A stretch of DNA of 64,000 bases from Chryseobacterium lacus (lineage in GTDB: Bacteria > Bacteroidota > Bacteroidia > Flavobacteriales > Weeksellaceae): positions 248,001-312,000 of the forward strand of contig NZ_QPIE01000002.1 of the NCBI RefSeq assembly GCF_003336205.1, in the 5' to 3' direction. Shown here in pieces: positions 52,511-61,268 of the stretch. Position 1 is the stretch's first letter, and each line of letters opens with the position of its first letter. A program made the translations under genes and the position numbers. A model generated the notes under the pieces. The model was not told the DNA's origin, ran no database searches, and was given only the letters and a program-made list of their open reading frames with translations.

Positions 52511-54106
52511 ATGGCTCATAAAGAAACACTTTCTTCCCTTATTCACGGAAATTTTGCACGCGAACTTTCAATTTCAGACGGTAAAATGCCTCCCAATGCC
52601 ATAGATTTTGAACGCTTGGTGATCGGCACTTTCCTGATTGATAAAAAAGGACTGGATTATTCTATTGATCTTCTGCAACCCGATGTTTTCTATGATCCCA
52701 GACATCAAGTTATTTTTGCCATCATCCAGAAAATGTATCTGGAAAACCATCCTGTCGATATGGTGACGGTGATTAACGAATTAAAAAAAGAAGAAAAACT
52801 CTCACAAGCCGGCGGCGATGCTTATATTATTGAACTGACCCTTGGTGTTTCCTCAAGCGCTCACATTGAATATCATGTCCGCATTATTCTTGAAAAATAC
52901 ATTCTCAGAAGCCTGATCAATATTTCGGCAAACGTGATAGACAATTCTTACAAAGAATCTACCGATGTTTTTGAACTGTTGGACAAAGCCGAACAAAGCT
53001 TTTTCGACATTACCAACGGAACCATCAAAAAAGGCTTCGATACCGCCAATTCTTTAGTAAAACAAGCCATCGAAACCATAAAATCTTTGAAAGACAAAGA
53101 AGGGCTTTCAGGAGTACCATCCGGATTTAAAGGTTTGGATAAAGAAACCGGAGGCTGGCAAAATTCAGACCTCATCATTATTGCAGCCCGTCCTGCAATG
53201 GGAAAAACGGCCTTCCTTTTATCAATGGCCAGAAATATTGCCGTAGAACATAAAATTCCACTGGCACTTTTTTCCCTGGAAATGGCATCTGTACAACTTA
53301 TTACCCGAATGATCGCTTCCGAAACCCAGATTTCTTCGGATAAATTGAGAAAAGGAACCCTGACGGATGAAGAATGGACTCGCCTTTTTCACAATGTTTC
53401 TGAACTGGAAAACGCACCACTTTATATTGACGAAACCCCCTCGCTTTCGGTATTCGATTTTCGGGCAAAATGCAGAAGACTCGTCATGCAGCACGGTGTA
53501 AAAATTATTATGGTGGATTACCTTCAACTGATGACAGCCAACAGCGGAAACAAAAGTTCCGGAAACAGAGAGCAGGAAATTGCTACTATTTCCCGTTCTT
53601 TAAAAGCGATAGCCAAAGAATTGAACGTACCCGTTATCGCGCTTTCTCAACTCTCCAGAAGTGTGGAAAACCGTCCGGGAAAAAGGCCTCAACTTTCTGA
53701 CCTCAGGGAATCCGGAGCCATCGAACAAGATGCCGACATTGTGTCCTTTATCTTCCGCCCGGAATATTATAAAATTGCACTTTGGGATAATGATCCTGAA
53801 AACGAACAAACATCCACAGAAAATCAGGCGGAACTCATTATCGCAAAACACAGAAACGGAGCTACGGCGGATGTACGGCTTTCTTTTTACAAAAGTTTTG
53901 CAAAATTTGCTGATCTCGATGCGTTCGGAACAGGTTACGGTTATCAACCTTCCAGTTTTGGGCAGCAGGATGAACCCAGCGGTTTTGATAAAATAAGGAC
54001 CACGATTCAGCCCGGCGCAGCATTTGATTTGCCTGATAATACAGGATTCAGCGGACTTTCCGGCTCTTCGATGAATGATCTGGACGATGATGATTTTCTA
54101 TACTAA
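52511..54106 (+). CDS. dnaB: Replicative DNA helicase DnaB
   Basis: This 531-residue hexameric helicase unwinds DNA at the replication fork. It has the N-terminal domain (MPPNAIDFERLVIGTFLID) and the RecA-like C-terminal domain with Walker A AARPAMGKTAFL, IMVDYLQLM (Walker B) and LSQLSRSVENRPGKRPQLSDLRESG. The last about 60 residues are an extra Gly/Ser/Asp-rich tail. rnhA follows after 11 bases. Confidence 0.97.
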   Translation: MAHKETLSSLIHGNFARELSISDGKMPPNAIDFERLVIGTFLIDKKGLDYSIDLLQPDVFYDPRHQVIFAIIQKMYLENHPVDMVTVINELKKEEKLSQAGGDAYIIELTLGVSSSAHIEYHVRIILEKYILRSLINISANVIDNSYKESTDVFELLDKAEQSFFDITNGTIKKGFDTANSLVKQAIETIKSLKDKEGLSGVPSGFKGLDKETGGWQNSDLIIIAARPAMGKTAFLLSMARNIAVEHKIPLALFSLEMASVQLITRMIASETQISSDKLRKGTLTDEEWTRLFHNVSELENAPLYIDETPSLSVFDFRAKCRRLVMQHGVKIIMVDYLQLMTANSGNKSSGNREQEIATISRSLKAIAKELNVPVIALSQLSRSVENRPGKRPQLSDLRESGAIEQDADIVSFIFRPEYYKIALWDNDPENEQTSTENQAELIIAKHRNGATADVRLSFYKSFAKFADLDAFGTGYGYQPSSFGQQDEPSGFDKIRTTIQPGAAFDLPDNTGFSGLSGSSMNDLDDDDFLY

Positions 54107-54117
54107 AAATCAGAATT

Positions 54118-54606
54118 TTGAAATTGAGAATCGATATTTATACGGATGGTGCTTGTAGCGGTAATCCCGGAAAAGGCGGATATGGAATCTTGATGCGCGT
54201 TCCTGAAAAAAAATATGAAAAGCGATTTTCAAAAGGATTTCGTAGGACGACCAATAACCGAATGGAATTGCTGGCTGTAATTACAGCTTTAGAGAAATTA
54301 AAATCGGATCAGAACGATATTCATATTTATACCGACAGCAAATATGTATCCGAAGCAGTGCATCAGAAATGGATTTACGGATGGGCGAAAAAAGGTTTCA
54401 TTAAAGTAAAAAATCCTGATTTGTGGAAACGTTTTTACGAACTTTACAAAAAACACAACCCTACTTTACACTGGATTAAAGGACATTCAGGCCATCCTGA
54501 AAATGAAATTTGTGATCAATTGGCGGTTGCAGCGTACAAATCAGATCAGCTGGAAATTGACGAAAACTTTGAAAATCCTTCAGATTCCGGACTATTCACA
54601 CCATAA
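54118..54606 (+). CDS. rnhA: Ribonuclease HI
   Basis: This 162-residue enzyme cuts RNA in RNA-DNA hybrids. Catalytic D10 (IYTDGACSGNPG), E50 (NRMELLAV) and D73 (IYTDSKYV) are present, along with the basic WAKKGFIKVKN handle and the final metal-binding aspartate in NEICDQLA. The start is TTG: no ATG exists between the dnaB stop and the conserved IYTDGA motif. A second TTG at 54124 is possible. It lies 11 bases after dnaB and is probably cotranscribed with it. Confidence 0.95.
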   Translation: MKLRIDIYTDGACSGNPGKGGYGILMRVPEKKYEKRFSKGFRRTTNNRMELLAVITALEKLKSDQNDIHIYTDSKYVSEAVHQKWIYGWAKKGFIKVKNPDLWKRFYELYKKHNPTLHWIKGHSGHPENEICDQLAVAAYKSDQLEIDENFENPSDSGLFTP

Positions 54607-54664
54607 ATCGTATTGATAGATAATCAGCTGATAGGTTGGAAAGAATCTGCTCATTTGTTTTCCG

Positions 54665-54672
54665 TATTTTTG
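54665..54672 (+). promoter_or_regulatory. -7 element of the nitroreductase gene
   Basis: TATTTTTG ends exactly four bases before the ATG at 54677. No well-spaced -33 partner is visible. Confidence 0.5.
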
Positions 54673-54676
54673 TAGG

Positions 54677-55300
54677 ATGAATTATTTAGAAGCACTTCAG
54701 AAAAGATATTCGGTAAAAAAATTCAACCAGGAAAAGATTCCGGCGGATATTCTCAGAAACATTTTACAGGCAGGAAAACTCTCTGCAAGTTCTCTGGGTC
54801 TTCAACCGTATAAAATTTATGTAGCGGAAAGCAAAGAAATTCTGGAGAAACTACAAAGTGCTTTTTATAATCCTTCTCAAATTTCCACCTGTTCGCATCT
54901 CATTATTATTGCAGCTAAAAATCATATTGAAGATCATTATATTGACGGATATTTCAGGCATATCGCGGAAATTCGCAACGTGGAACTGGAAAGCTTGGAA
55001 GGTTTTCGGAAAAATATTGATGGTTACCGAATGGCTAAAAAAAACAATATGGCGGACTGGAATGAAAAACAAGCTTATATCGTCCTTGCCAATATGATGT
55101 TTGCAGCCGCTTTGGAAAAAATAGACAGTTGTCCGATGGAAGGTTTCAAACCGGGAAAAATTGAAGAAATTCTGGAATTGGATACGAATAATGAACGCAT
55201 TTCAGTTACATTGGCTTTGGGATACCGTGCTGAAGATGATGCTTTTCAGCATAACAAAAAAGTGCGGAAAACAGATGAAAAACTGTTTAAATTCTTATAA
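54677..55300 (+). CDS. Nitroreductase-family oxidoreductase
   Basis: This 207-residue flavoenzyme has the nitroreductase start (YLEALQKRYSVKKFNQEKI) and FMN-binding arginine/serine region (RYSVKKF, AGKLSASSLGLQPYKIYV). DSCPMEGF and the C-terminal VTLALGYRAEDDAFQ follow, close to NfsB-type NAD(P)H oxidoreductases. Its natural substrate (quinone, nitro compound or other) is not shown. It is a single gene between rnhA and nadB. Confidence 0.92.
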   Translation: MNYLEALQKRYSVKKFNQEKIPADILRNILQAGKLSASSLGLQPYKIYVAESKEILEKLQSAFYNPSQISTCSHLIIIAAKNHIEDHYIDGYFRHIAEIRNVELESLEGFRKNIDGYRMAKKNNMADWNEKQAYIVLANMMFAAALEKIDSCPMEGFKPGKIEEILELDTNNERISVTLALGYRAEDDAFQHNKKVRKTDEKLFKFL

Positions 55301-55363
55301 AAACCCTCACATCACCCGATTTGTTTTATTACATTTGAATATTAAAATACAAAAACCCAGCAG

Positions 55364-56959
55364 ATGACCGAAGCAGATGTATTGGTAATAGGCTCCGGAA
55401 TTTCCGGATTATCTTATGCAATAAAAATTTCAGAGCAGCTTCCTGATACTAAGATTACAATTGTAACAAAAGCGGATGAAGGTGAAAGCAACACCAAATA
55501 TGCTCAGGGCGGATTGGCTGTAGTTACAGATTTCGATAAAGATAATTTTCAAAAACACATTGATGATACCATGCGCGCCGGTGACGGTGAAAATGAACGC
55601 TCCATAGTGGAAATGGTTATCCAGGAAGGGCCGGCAAGATTTCAGGAACTGGTGAACTGGGGAACACGTTTCGACAAAGGAAACGATGGCGATTATAAAT
55701 TAGGAAGAGAAGGCGGCCATACTGAAAACCGAATTGTTCATCACAAAGACATCACTGGATTTGAAATTGAAAGAGCCTTGCTGAAAACAGCGAACCAATC
55801 GCCCAATATCCAAATTCTGGATCATCATTATGTGATTGATATTATTACTGATCATCATGTTCCGGGTAAACCTTTCGATAAAAAAAACATCAACTGTTAT
55901 GGTGCTTATGTGCTGGATCAGAAAGATAAAAAAATAAAGAAAATTACAGCCAAAATTACTTTGGTAGCTACCGGAGGAGCCGGGCATGTGTATAAAAATA
56001 CAACCAATCCCTTGATAGCAACTGGAGACGGAATTGCCTTTGTACACCGCGCCCGCGGAAAGGTTTCCAATATGCAGTATTATCAGTTTCATCCTACTGC
56101 AATGTATTCTAAGCGCGACGGAATGCTCTTTCTGGTTTCAGAAGCGTTGCGTGGCGACGGAGCCAAACTTCGCACCAAAAACGGAGAGCCTTTCATGCAT
56201 AAATATGACGAGCGGGAAGAATTGGCTTCGAGAGACATTGTAGCCAGAGCTATTGATAATGAACTCATTACACGAGGAGAAGATTATGTAGGTTTGGATT
56301 GTCGAAATATGGACAGAGAAAAGTTCATCGAACATTTTCCGAATATTTACAAAAAATGCATCGCAGAAGGCATCGATCCTTTCCAACAGCTGATTCCGGT
56401 GGTTCCGGCCTGCCATTATTTGATGGGCGGAATTGATGTGGACAGAAACGGACAAAGTTCTATCAATTATCTTTTTGCCGTTGGCGAATGTACCAATTCC
56501 GGGCTTCATGGCGCTAACCGACTGGCCTCCAATTCATTATTAGAAGGGTTGGTTTTCGGACATAACGCCGCTATGAAATCGGTAGAATATTTAAAGAATG
56601 ATGTATTTAATTACAATGATCTTTCTCAAATCCCGGAATGGAATGATGATGGAATGAAAATAATGGACGAAATGGTACTCGTGAGCTATCTCAGAAAGCA
56701 GCTTCAGGAAATGATGAGCGATTTAGTAGCCATCGTAAAGAGTAACAATAGACTGGAACTTGCCAAAAGAAAACAGCAAGAAATCTTTGAAGCCGTAACC
56801 GAATTGTACAATTATTCTATTCTTTCCCCACAGCTTTCGGAACTCCGGAATTTGGTGAATGTTTCTTATCTTATCATCAAACATTCTTTGCAAATGAAGG
56901 AAAATAAAGGATCTTTTTACAATAAAGATCTGGCAAATAAACCCTTGACCATCATCTAA
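55364..56959 (+). CDS. nadB: L-aspartate oxidase
   Basis: This 531-residue flavoprotein oxidises aspartate to iminoaspartate, the first step of de novo NAD synthesis. It has the FAD motif VLVIGSGISGLSYAIKI at the start, TKYAQGGLAVV, REGGHTENRIVHHKD and the HPTAMY and GANRLASNSLLEG segments of the succinate dehydrogenase/aspartate oxidase family. Length is normal. nadC follows 23 bases later; nadA is not in the window. Confidence 0.96.
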   Translation: MTEADVLVIGSGISGLSYAIKISEQLPDTKITIVTKADEGESNTKYAQGGLAVVTDFDKDNFQKHIDDTMRAGDGENERSIVEMVIQEGPARFQELVNWGTRFDKGNDGDYKLGREGGHTENRIVHHKDITGFEIERALLKTANQSPNIQILDHHYVIDIITDHHVPGKPFDKKNINCYGAYVLDQKDKKIKKITAKITLVATGGAGHVYKNTTNPLIATGDGIAFVHRARGKVSNMQYYQFHPTAMYSKRDGMLFLVSEALRGDGAKLRTKNGEPFMHKYDEREELASRDIVARAIDNELITRGEDYVGLDCRNMDREKFIEHFPNIYKKCIAEGIDPFQQLIPVVPACHYLMGGIDVDRNGQSSINYLFAVGECTNSGLHGANRLASNSLLEGLVFGHNAAMKSVEYLKNDVFNYNDLSQIPEWNDDGMKIMDEMVLVSYLRKQLQEMMSDLVAIVKSNNRLELAKRKQQEIFEAVTELYNYSILSPQLSELRNLVNVSYLIIKHSLQMKENKGSFYNKDLANKPLTII

Positions 56960-56982
56960 TCATCTCTGAATATTTTAATAAA

Positions 56983-57846
56983 ATGAAGAAACCAAGCTAC
57001 ATTACCCATAAAGCATTACAGAAATTCATACAGTTAGCATTGGAAGAAGACCTTCAGGAAGGCGACCACTCTACACTTTCCACTATACCGAAAGACTTGA
57101 TACAGCAGGCTCAATGCATTATCAAAGAAGAGTGTATTGTAGCTGGAATTGCTCTCGCAGAACAAATTTTCAAAACGCTCGACAAGAATGTTTCCGTAGA
57201 AATATATATTAAGGACGGCGAATCTGCCAAGGCAGGAGATATTGCCTTCACTGTTACAGGAAAAGCTCAGGCCATCCTTCAGGCAGAAAGATTGATGTTG
57301 AATTGCATGCAGCGCATGAGCGGAATTGCCACATTAACACACGACTGGGATTCACGTTTGGTAGGAACAAAAACCAAATTGCTGGACACCAGAAAAACAA
57401 CACCCAATTTTAGAATTTGTGAGAAATGGGCGGTAGCCATCGGTGGCGGAACCAATCACCGGTATGGATTGTACGACATGATTATGCTGAAAGACAATCA
57501 TATCGATTACAACGGAAGCATCACTAATGCCGTAAAAATGTGCAAAGAATATCTGAAGAAGAATAAAAAGAAATTGAAAATAGAAGTAGAAACCCGGAAT
57601 CTGGAAGAAGTTCAGGAAGCTATTGACGCCAAAGTAGACCGAATCATGCTGGATAACATGACCGTGGCCATGATGAGAAAAGCAGTAAAACTGATAGACG
57701 GCCGTTGTGAAACCGAAGCTTCAGGAGGTGTTACGAGAGCAATGTTAAAAGAGATTGCCGCTACAGGAGTCGATTATATTTCTGCCGGAGCCCTCACGCA
57801 TTCTGCAAAAAATATCGACATCAGCCTAAAAGCAGTGAGACAATAA
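56983..57846 (+). CDS. nadC: Quinolinate phosphoribosyltransferase (decarboxylating)
   Basis: This 287-residue enzyme turns quinolinate and PRPP into nicotinate mononucleotide. It has LEEDLQEGDHSTLSTIP, LNCMQRMSGIAT, LLDTRKTTPNFR (PRPP/substrate arginines), GGGTNHRYGLYD, KDNHI and the C-terminal GVDYISAGALTHS. It lies 23 bases after nadB and forms a NAD pair with it. Confidence 0.97.
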   Translation: MKKPSYITHKALQKFIQLALEEDLQEGDHSTLSTIPKDLIQQAQCIIKEECIVAGIALAEQIFKTLDKNVSVEIYIKDGESAKAGDIAFTVTGKAQAILQAERLMLNCMQRMSGIATLTHDWDSRLVGTKTKLLDTRKTTPNFRICEKWAVAIGGGTNHRYGLYDMIMLKDNHIDYNGSITNAVKMCKEYLKKNKKKLKIEVETRNLEEVQEAIDAKVDRIMLDNMTVAMMRKAVKLIDGRCETEASGGVTRAMLKEIAATGVDYISAGALTHSAKNIDISLKAVRQ

Positions 57847-57934
57847 CTGGAGAGTCGGCTTATTTGCAGGCATTATAGTTCGACAATTCCAATGGGATTT
57901 TTTATCTTTGTCAGCAAACATTAAAAAATTTATT

Positions 57935-58372
57935 ATGGATTTCAATCTAATGCTAAATGCCCACCGCGGTTTCGCGTATTTGATTCTTCTATCCTCTGCA
58001 CTATTCATCATCGCTTTATTGATGGTGATGTTTGGATATTCGGGTAAAATCAATAATTTCCTTAGAAAATCAACTTTATTTACGATGATTTTCTTTCACA
58101 CTCAGGCGATCATAGGACTGGTAATGTTATTTTTCTTTTCTCCCGGATTCAAACAAGCTACAGAAGCCGGAACCCTGATGAAAGATGCCGTAGCAAGGAA
58201 TACCTATGTAGAACATCCTTTTGCAATGATTGTTTCCGCAGTATTGCTGACTATCCTGAACAAGAAATTTAAAACCAACGACAAAATGCAGATCAGCTGG
58301 GTCATCATGGCGGTGATCGCTTTAGCACTCATGTTCTGGGCATTCCAGTGGAACAGGCTTTTTGGAGCTTAA
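57935..58372 (+). CDS. Four-helix membrane protein, unknown
   Basis: This 145-residue integral membrane protein has about four hydrophobic segments. Histidines stand in conserved-looking positions: NAHRGFAYLI near the start, FFHTQAIIGL in helix 2 and VEHPFAMI before helix 3. The pattern could allow haem or metal binding, but no family is recognised. The frame is open back to a TTG at 57908, which overlaps the -7 element TATCTTTG (57903-57910), so the ATG at 57935 is preferred. It precedes asd by 16 bases. Confidence 0.8.
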   Translation: MDFNLMLNAHRGFAYLILLSSALFIIALLMVMFGYSGKINNFLRKSTLFTMIFFHTQAIIGLVMLFFFSPGFKQATEAGTLMKDAVARNTYVEHPFAMIVSAVLLTILNKKFKTNDKMQISWVIMAVIALALMFWAFQWNRLFGA

Positions 58373-58388
58373 TTTTTCTTAAATAAAA

Positions 58389-59381
58389 ATGAAAGTAGCG
58401 GTAGTAGGAGCCACAGGAATGGTAGGGCAGGTGATGTTGAAAGTATTGGAAGAACGAAATTTTCCGGTTACTGAATTAATTCCTGTAGCTTCAGAAAAAT
58501 CTGTAGGTCAAAAAATATCTTTTAAAGGTGAAAAATATGCTGTAGTTTCTATAGAGGATGCGGTTCTGAATAAACCTCAAATTGCTTTATTTTCAGCTGG
58601 AGGAGAAACTTCAAAGAAATGGGCTCCGGAATTTGCAAGAGCAGGAACTTTCGTTATTGATAATTCATCGGTCTGGAGAATGGACCTTGATAAAAAACTG
58701 ATCGTTCCGGAAATTAATGCTGATATTATTGAGAAATCAGATAAAATTATCGCCAATCCCAATTGTTCCACCATACAACTGGTAATGGTGCTGCATCCGC
58801 TCAATCAAAAATACAATCTGAAAAGAGTGATTGTTTCCACATATCAATCGGTTACCGGAACAGGAAAAGCTGCAGTAGATCAAATGAATGCAGAAATGAA
58901 AGGAGACTACAGTGTGAAAAAAGTGTATCCTCATGAAATATTTAAAAATGCACTTCCACAATGTGACGAATTTTCGGACGAGGATTACACAAAAGAAGAA
59001 TGGAAACTAATGAAGGAGCCCATGAAAATCCTGCAGGACGATACTTTCACCCTTTCTGCTACGGCAGTGAGAGTTCCCGTGCAGGGTGGCCATTCTGAAA
59101 GTGTTAATATTGAATTTGAAAATGAATTTGATCTGAATGACGTGAGAAAAATTCTCTCCGAAACTCCGGGAGTTCAACTGATGGATGAGGTAAAAAGTGG
59201 AATTTATCCTACCCCACTATTTGCTGAAGGAAAAGATGAAGTTTTTGTCGGGAGAATCCGACGAGATCCATCGCAACTCAAAACGCTCAACCTCTGGATC
59301 GTGGCAGATAACCTCCGAAAAGGTGCAGCTACCAACGCAATACAGATTGCCGAACATCTCATTGAGAAAAAAATAGTATAA
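58389..59381 (+). CDS. asd: Aspartate-semialdehyde dehydrogenase
   Basis: This 330-residue enzyme makes aspartate semialdehyde for lysine, threonine and methionine synthesis. It has the NADP-binding GATGMVG at 7-13, the catalytic C126 in NPNCSTIQ, and VRVPVQGGHSESVNIEFE with the catalytic histidine. Length is normal. A terminator follows directly. Confidence 0.97.
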   Translation: MKVAVVGATGMVGQVMLKVLEERNFPVTELIPVASEKSVGQKISFKGEKYAVVSIEDAVLNKPQIALFSAGGETSKKWAPEFARAGTFVIDNSSVWRMDLDKKLIVPEINADIIEKSDKIIANPNCSTIQLVMVLHPLNQKYNLKRVIVSTYQSVTGTGKAAVDQMNAEMKGDYSVKKVYPHEIFKNALPQCDEFSDEDYTKEEWKLMKEPMKILQDDTFTLSATAVRVPVQGGHSESVNIEFENEFDLNDVRKILSETPGVQLMDEVKSGIYPTPLFAEGKDEVFVGRIRRDPSQLKTLNLWIVADNLRKGAATNAIQIAEHLIEKKIV

Positions 59382-59383
59382 TG

Positions 59384-59410
59384 AAGTCCCGCATCCAGCG
59401 GGATTTTTTT
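59384..59410 (+). terminator. Terminator of asd
   Basis: TCCCGC (59387-59392) and GCGGGA (59398-59403) pair, extended by A-T and one G-T pair, with a run of T to 59410. Confidence 0.8.
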
Positions 59411-59441
59411 GTTAGAAATCTCAAACTTTAAACTTCCAGAT

Positions 59442-60440
59442 ATGGAAATTAACAAAACAGATCACCGGAAATTTTCGCTACAAAGAAATATTGCTGTGGC
59501 AGGTTTTTTCCTGTTTATTGCCAAACTGTATGCGTGGCACATCACCGGTTCTGATGCTGTTTTTTCAGATGCCATGGAAAGTATTGTGAATATCATCGCA
59601 GCTTTCATGGGACTTTATTCACTGTATCTTGCCGCCAAACCTAAAGATACGGATCACCCTTACGGTCATGGGAAAGTAGAATTCATAACTTCCGGAGTAG
59701 AAGGAGCCCTTATCATTTTCGCCGGAATCATGATTATTATTGAATCTACAGATTCTCTACTGCACGGAAACACCCTGAAAGAGCTGAATTGGGGAATTCT
59801 CATTATTTCGCTTACCGCAGCGGTCAACTATTTTCTTGGGTATATTTCCTACAAAAAAGGAGTAAAAGAAAATTCGCTGGTTCTGCAAAGTTCAGGCAAA
59901 CATTTGCAAAGTGACACCCTTACTACAGGAGGCGTTGTACTCAGTCTGATTCTGGTAAATTATACCGGGCTTTTTTGGCTGGATGCTGTGGTAGCCATTG
60001 TCTTCGGAGGATATATTATTTTTGTAGGGTATAAAATTATTCGGAAATCTCTGAAAGGAATTATGGATGAAGCGGATCTCAGAATGGTGTCCGATATTGC
60101 AGAACTTCTCAACAAAAAGCGGAAACGGGAGTGGATTGATGTTCATAATCTCAAAATTCAGCAGTACGGAAGCAGGTTGCATATCGACGGACATATCACG
60201 CTTCCTTGGTATTTTGAACTAAGAGAAGCGCATTCTGAAATGGAAGAAATGATCAAATGCATAGCGAAAAATACAGATCGTCCTGTAGAATTTAATTTTC
60301 ACATGGACGATTGCAAGCCTTTCTCATGTGAAATTTGCCAGCTTTTTGAATGTCAGGTTCGACAACGGCCTTTTGTAAAAAAAGTAGAATGGACTGTGGA
60401 AAACATTGCTCAGCAGGATAAACATACGGTAAACGACTAA
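59442..60440 (+). CDS. Cation diffusion facilitator transporter
   Basis: This 332-residue membrane protein exports divalent metals such as zinc or iron in exchange for protons. It has several membrane helices, the metal site SDAVFSDAMES (37-47) and HPYGHGKVE (72-80). A cytoplasmic C-terminal domain carries DVHNLKIQQYGSRLHIDGHI. The end is unusual, with four cysteines in CKPFSCEICQLFEC. The frame is open to 59409, but that start lies in the asd terminator, so the ATG at 59442 is chosen. Confidence 0.92.
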   Translation: MEINKTDHRKFSLQRNIAVAGFFLFIAKLYAWHITGSDAVFSDAMESIVNIIAAFMGLYSLYLAAKPKDTDHPYGHGKVEFITSGVEGALIIFAGIMIIIESTDSLLHGNTLKELNWGILIISLTAAVNYFLGYISYKKGVKENSLVLQSSGKHLQSDTLTTGGVVLSLILVNYTGLFWLDAVVAIVFGGYIIFVGYKIIRKSLKGIMDEADLRMVSDIAELLNKKRKREWIDVHNLKIQQYGSRLHIDGHITLPWYFELREAHSEMEEMIKCIAKNTDRPVEFNFHMDDCKPFSCEICQLFECQVRQRPFVKKVEWTVENIAQQDKHTVND

Positions 60441-60448
60441 AAATCTAG

Positions 60449-60829
60449 CTATAAATTTCTTATCACGAAATAAAGCAGAATAATGCCCAGCACAATTCGT
60501 ATGGCATACTGCCCGAATAGCGCTCTCCTCATCCGAGGATATTTTTCAGCAATTTCCTTTCTTTGAAAAATAATTCCTAATCCTACATAAGGAATCGCGG
60601 AAATCAACAGCGGATTGTAGCGAAAAGCTTCAGCAATATTAAAATGCAGCAATTCGTGGAAAGCTCGCTGTGCACCGCAACCAGGACAATCCAATCCCGT
60701 CGCAAATTTAAAAGGACATTTCAGGAAAAAAAATTCTTTACTTGGATCTACAGTGTAATACACAAAAACTGCGACCGTTAAAAAAACTGAAATCAGAAAA
60801 TAAACAAGAAATTTATTTTTAAACCCCAC
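60449..60829 (-). CDS. DUF2752 membrane protein
   Basis: This 126-residue protein has the DUF2752 signature CPFKFATGLDCPGCGAQRAFHELLHF and three hydrophobic segments. The conserved cysteines (CPxCGxxR type) suggest metal or redox binding, but function is unknown. Its start overlaps the end of the CD225 gene by 11 bases, so the two are translated together. Confidence 0.88.
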   Translation of the reverse strand: MGFKNKFLVYFLISVFLTVAVFVYYTVDPSKEFFFLKCPFKFATGLDCPGCGAQRAFHELLHFNIAEAFRYNPLLISAIPYVGLGIIFQRKEIAEKYPRMRRALFGQYAIRIVLGIILLYFVIRNL

Positions 60830-61118
60830 CTGCTATTGCCGAAAAAATTAATGCGCCATACATCAGCATAACTCCAATAATGCCCATTGCACCTAGAATC
60901 AGCGTAACCAAGGCAAGAATTTTTGCAGTATTTGAATCCTGATGAGCACCATCTATATCGCCTTTATAAAATTTAGCTTCAACCTGTGCGGAATACCAAA
61001 TCCCGATGACTCCCAAAATATTACAGCAAAAGAGTGTAATGAGAATATTTTCAATAAGCCATGTTCTGGGAGGTACGGTAGATTGATAATTGGCGTGAGG
61101 TTCATTTTGAATTTCCAT
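60819..61118 (-). CDS. CD225/dispanin-family membrane protein
   Basis: This 99-residue protein has a short polar N-terminus with prolines and two hydrophobic segments. Between them lies the dispanin pattern ILITLFCCNILGVIGIWYSAQVEAKFY followed by GDIDGAHQDSNTAK (key parts only). Bacterial members are of unknown function. It is the first gene of a two-gene unit with the DUF2752 protein. Confidence 0.85.
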   Translation of the reverse strand: MEIQNEPHANYQSTVPPRTWLIENILITLFCCNILGVIGIWYSAQVEAKFYKGDIDGAHQDSNTAKILALVTLILGAMGIIGVMLMYGALIFSAIAGGV

Positions 61119-61201
61119 ACGGTAATATTTTTTGCTAAAAATACATCTTTTTCAGTATAGATCGTTAACATATTATTTATAAACAATCTAAATGAAACGA
61201 A

Positions 61202-61233
61202 TTGGCAATCCACTTAAATTTTTCGTATTTTTG
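61202..61233 (+). promoter_or_regulatory. Promoter of aconitase
   Basis: TTG (61202-61204), a 21-base spacer and TATTTTTG (61226-61233) fit the Bacteroidota promoter. The ATG follows after 35 bases. Confidence 0.6.
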
Positions 61234-61268
61234 AAATCCAAAATTCAGCTAATAAAAACATCTATAAT

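Noticed and set aside
53600-53996. Frames on both strands inside dnaB
   Set aside because: Shadows of the DnaB helicase coding region.
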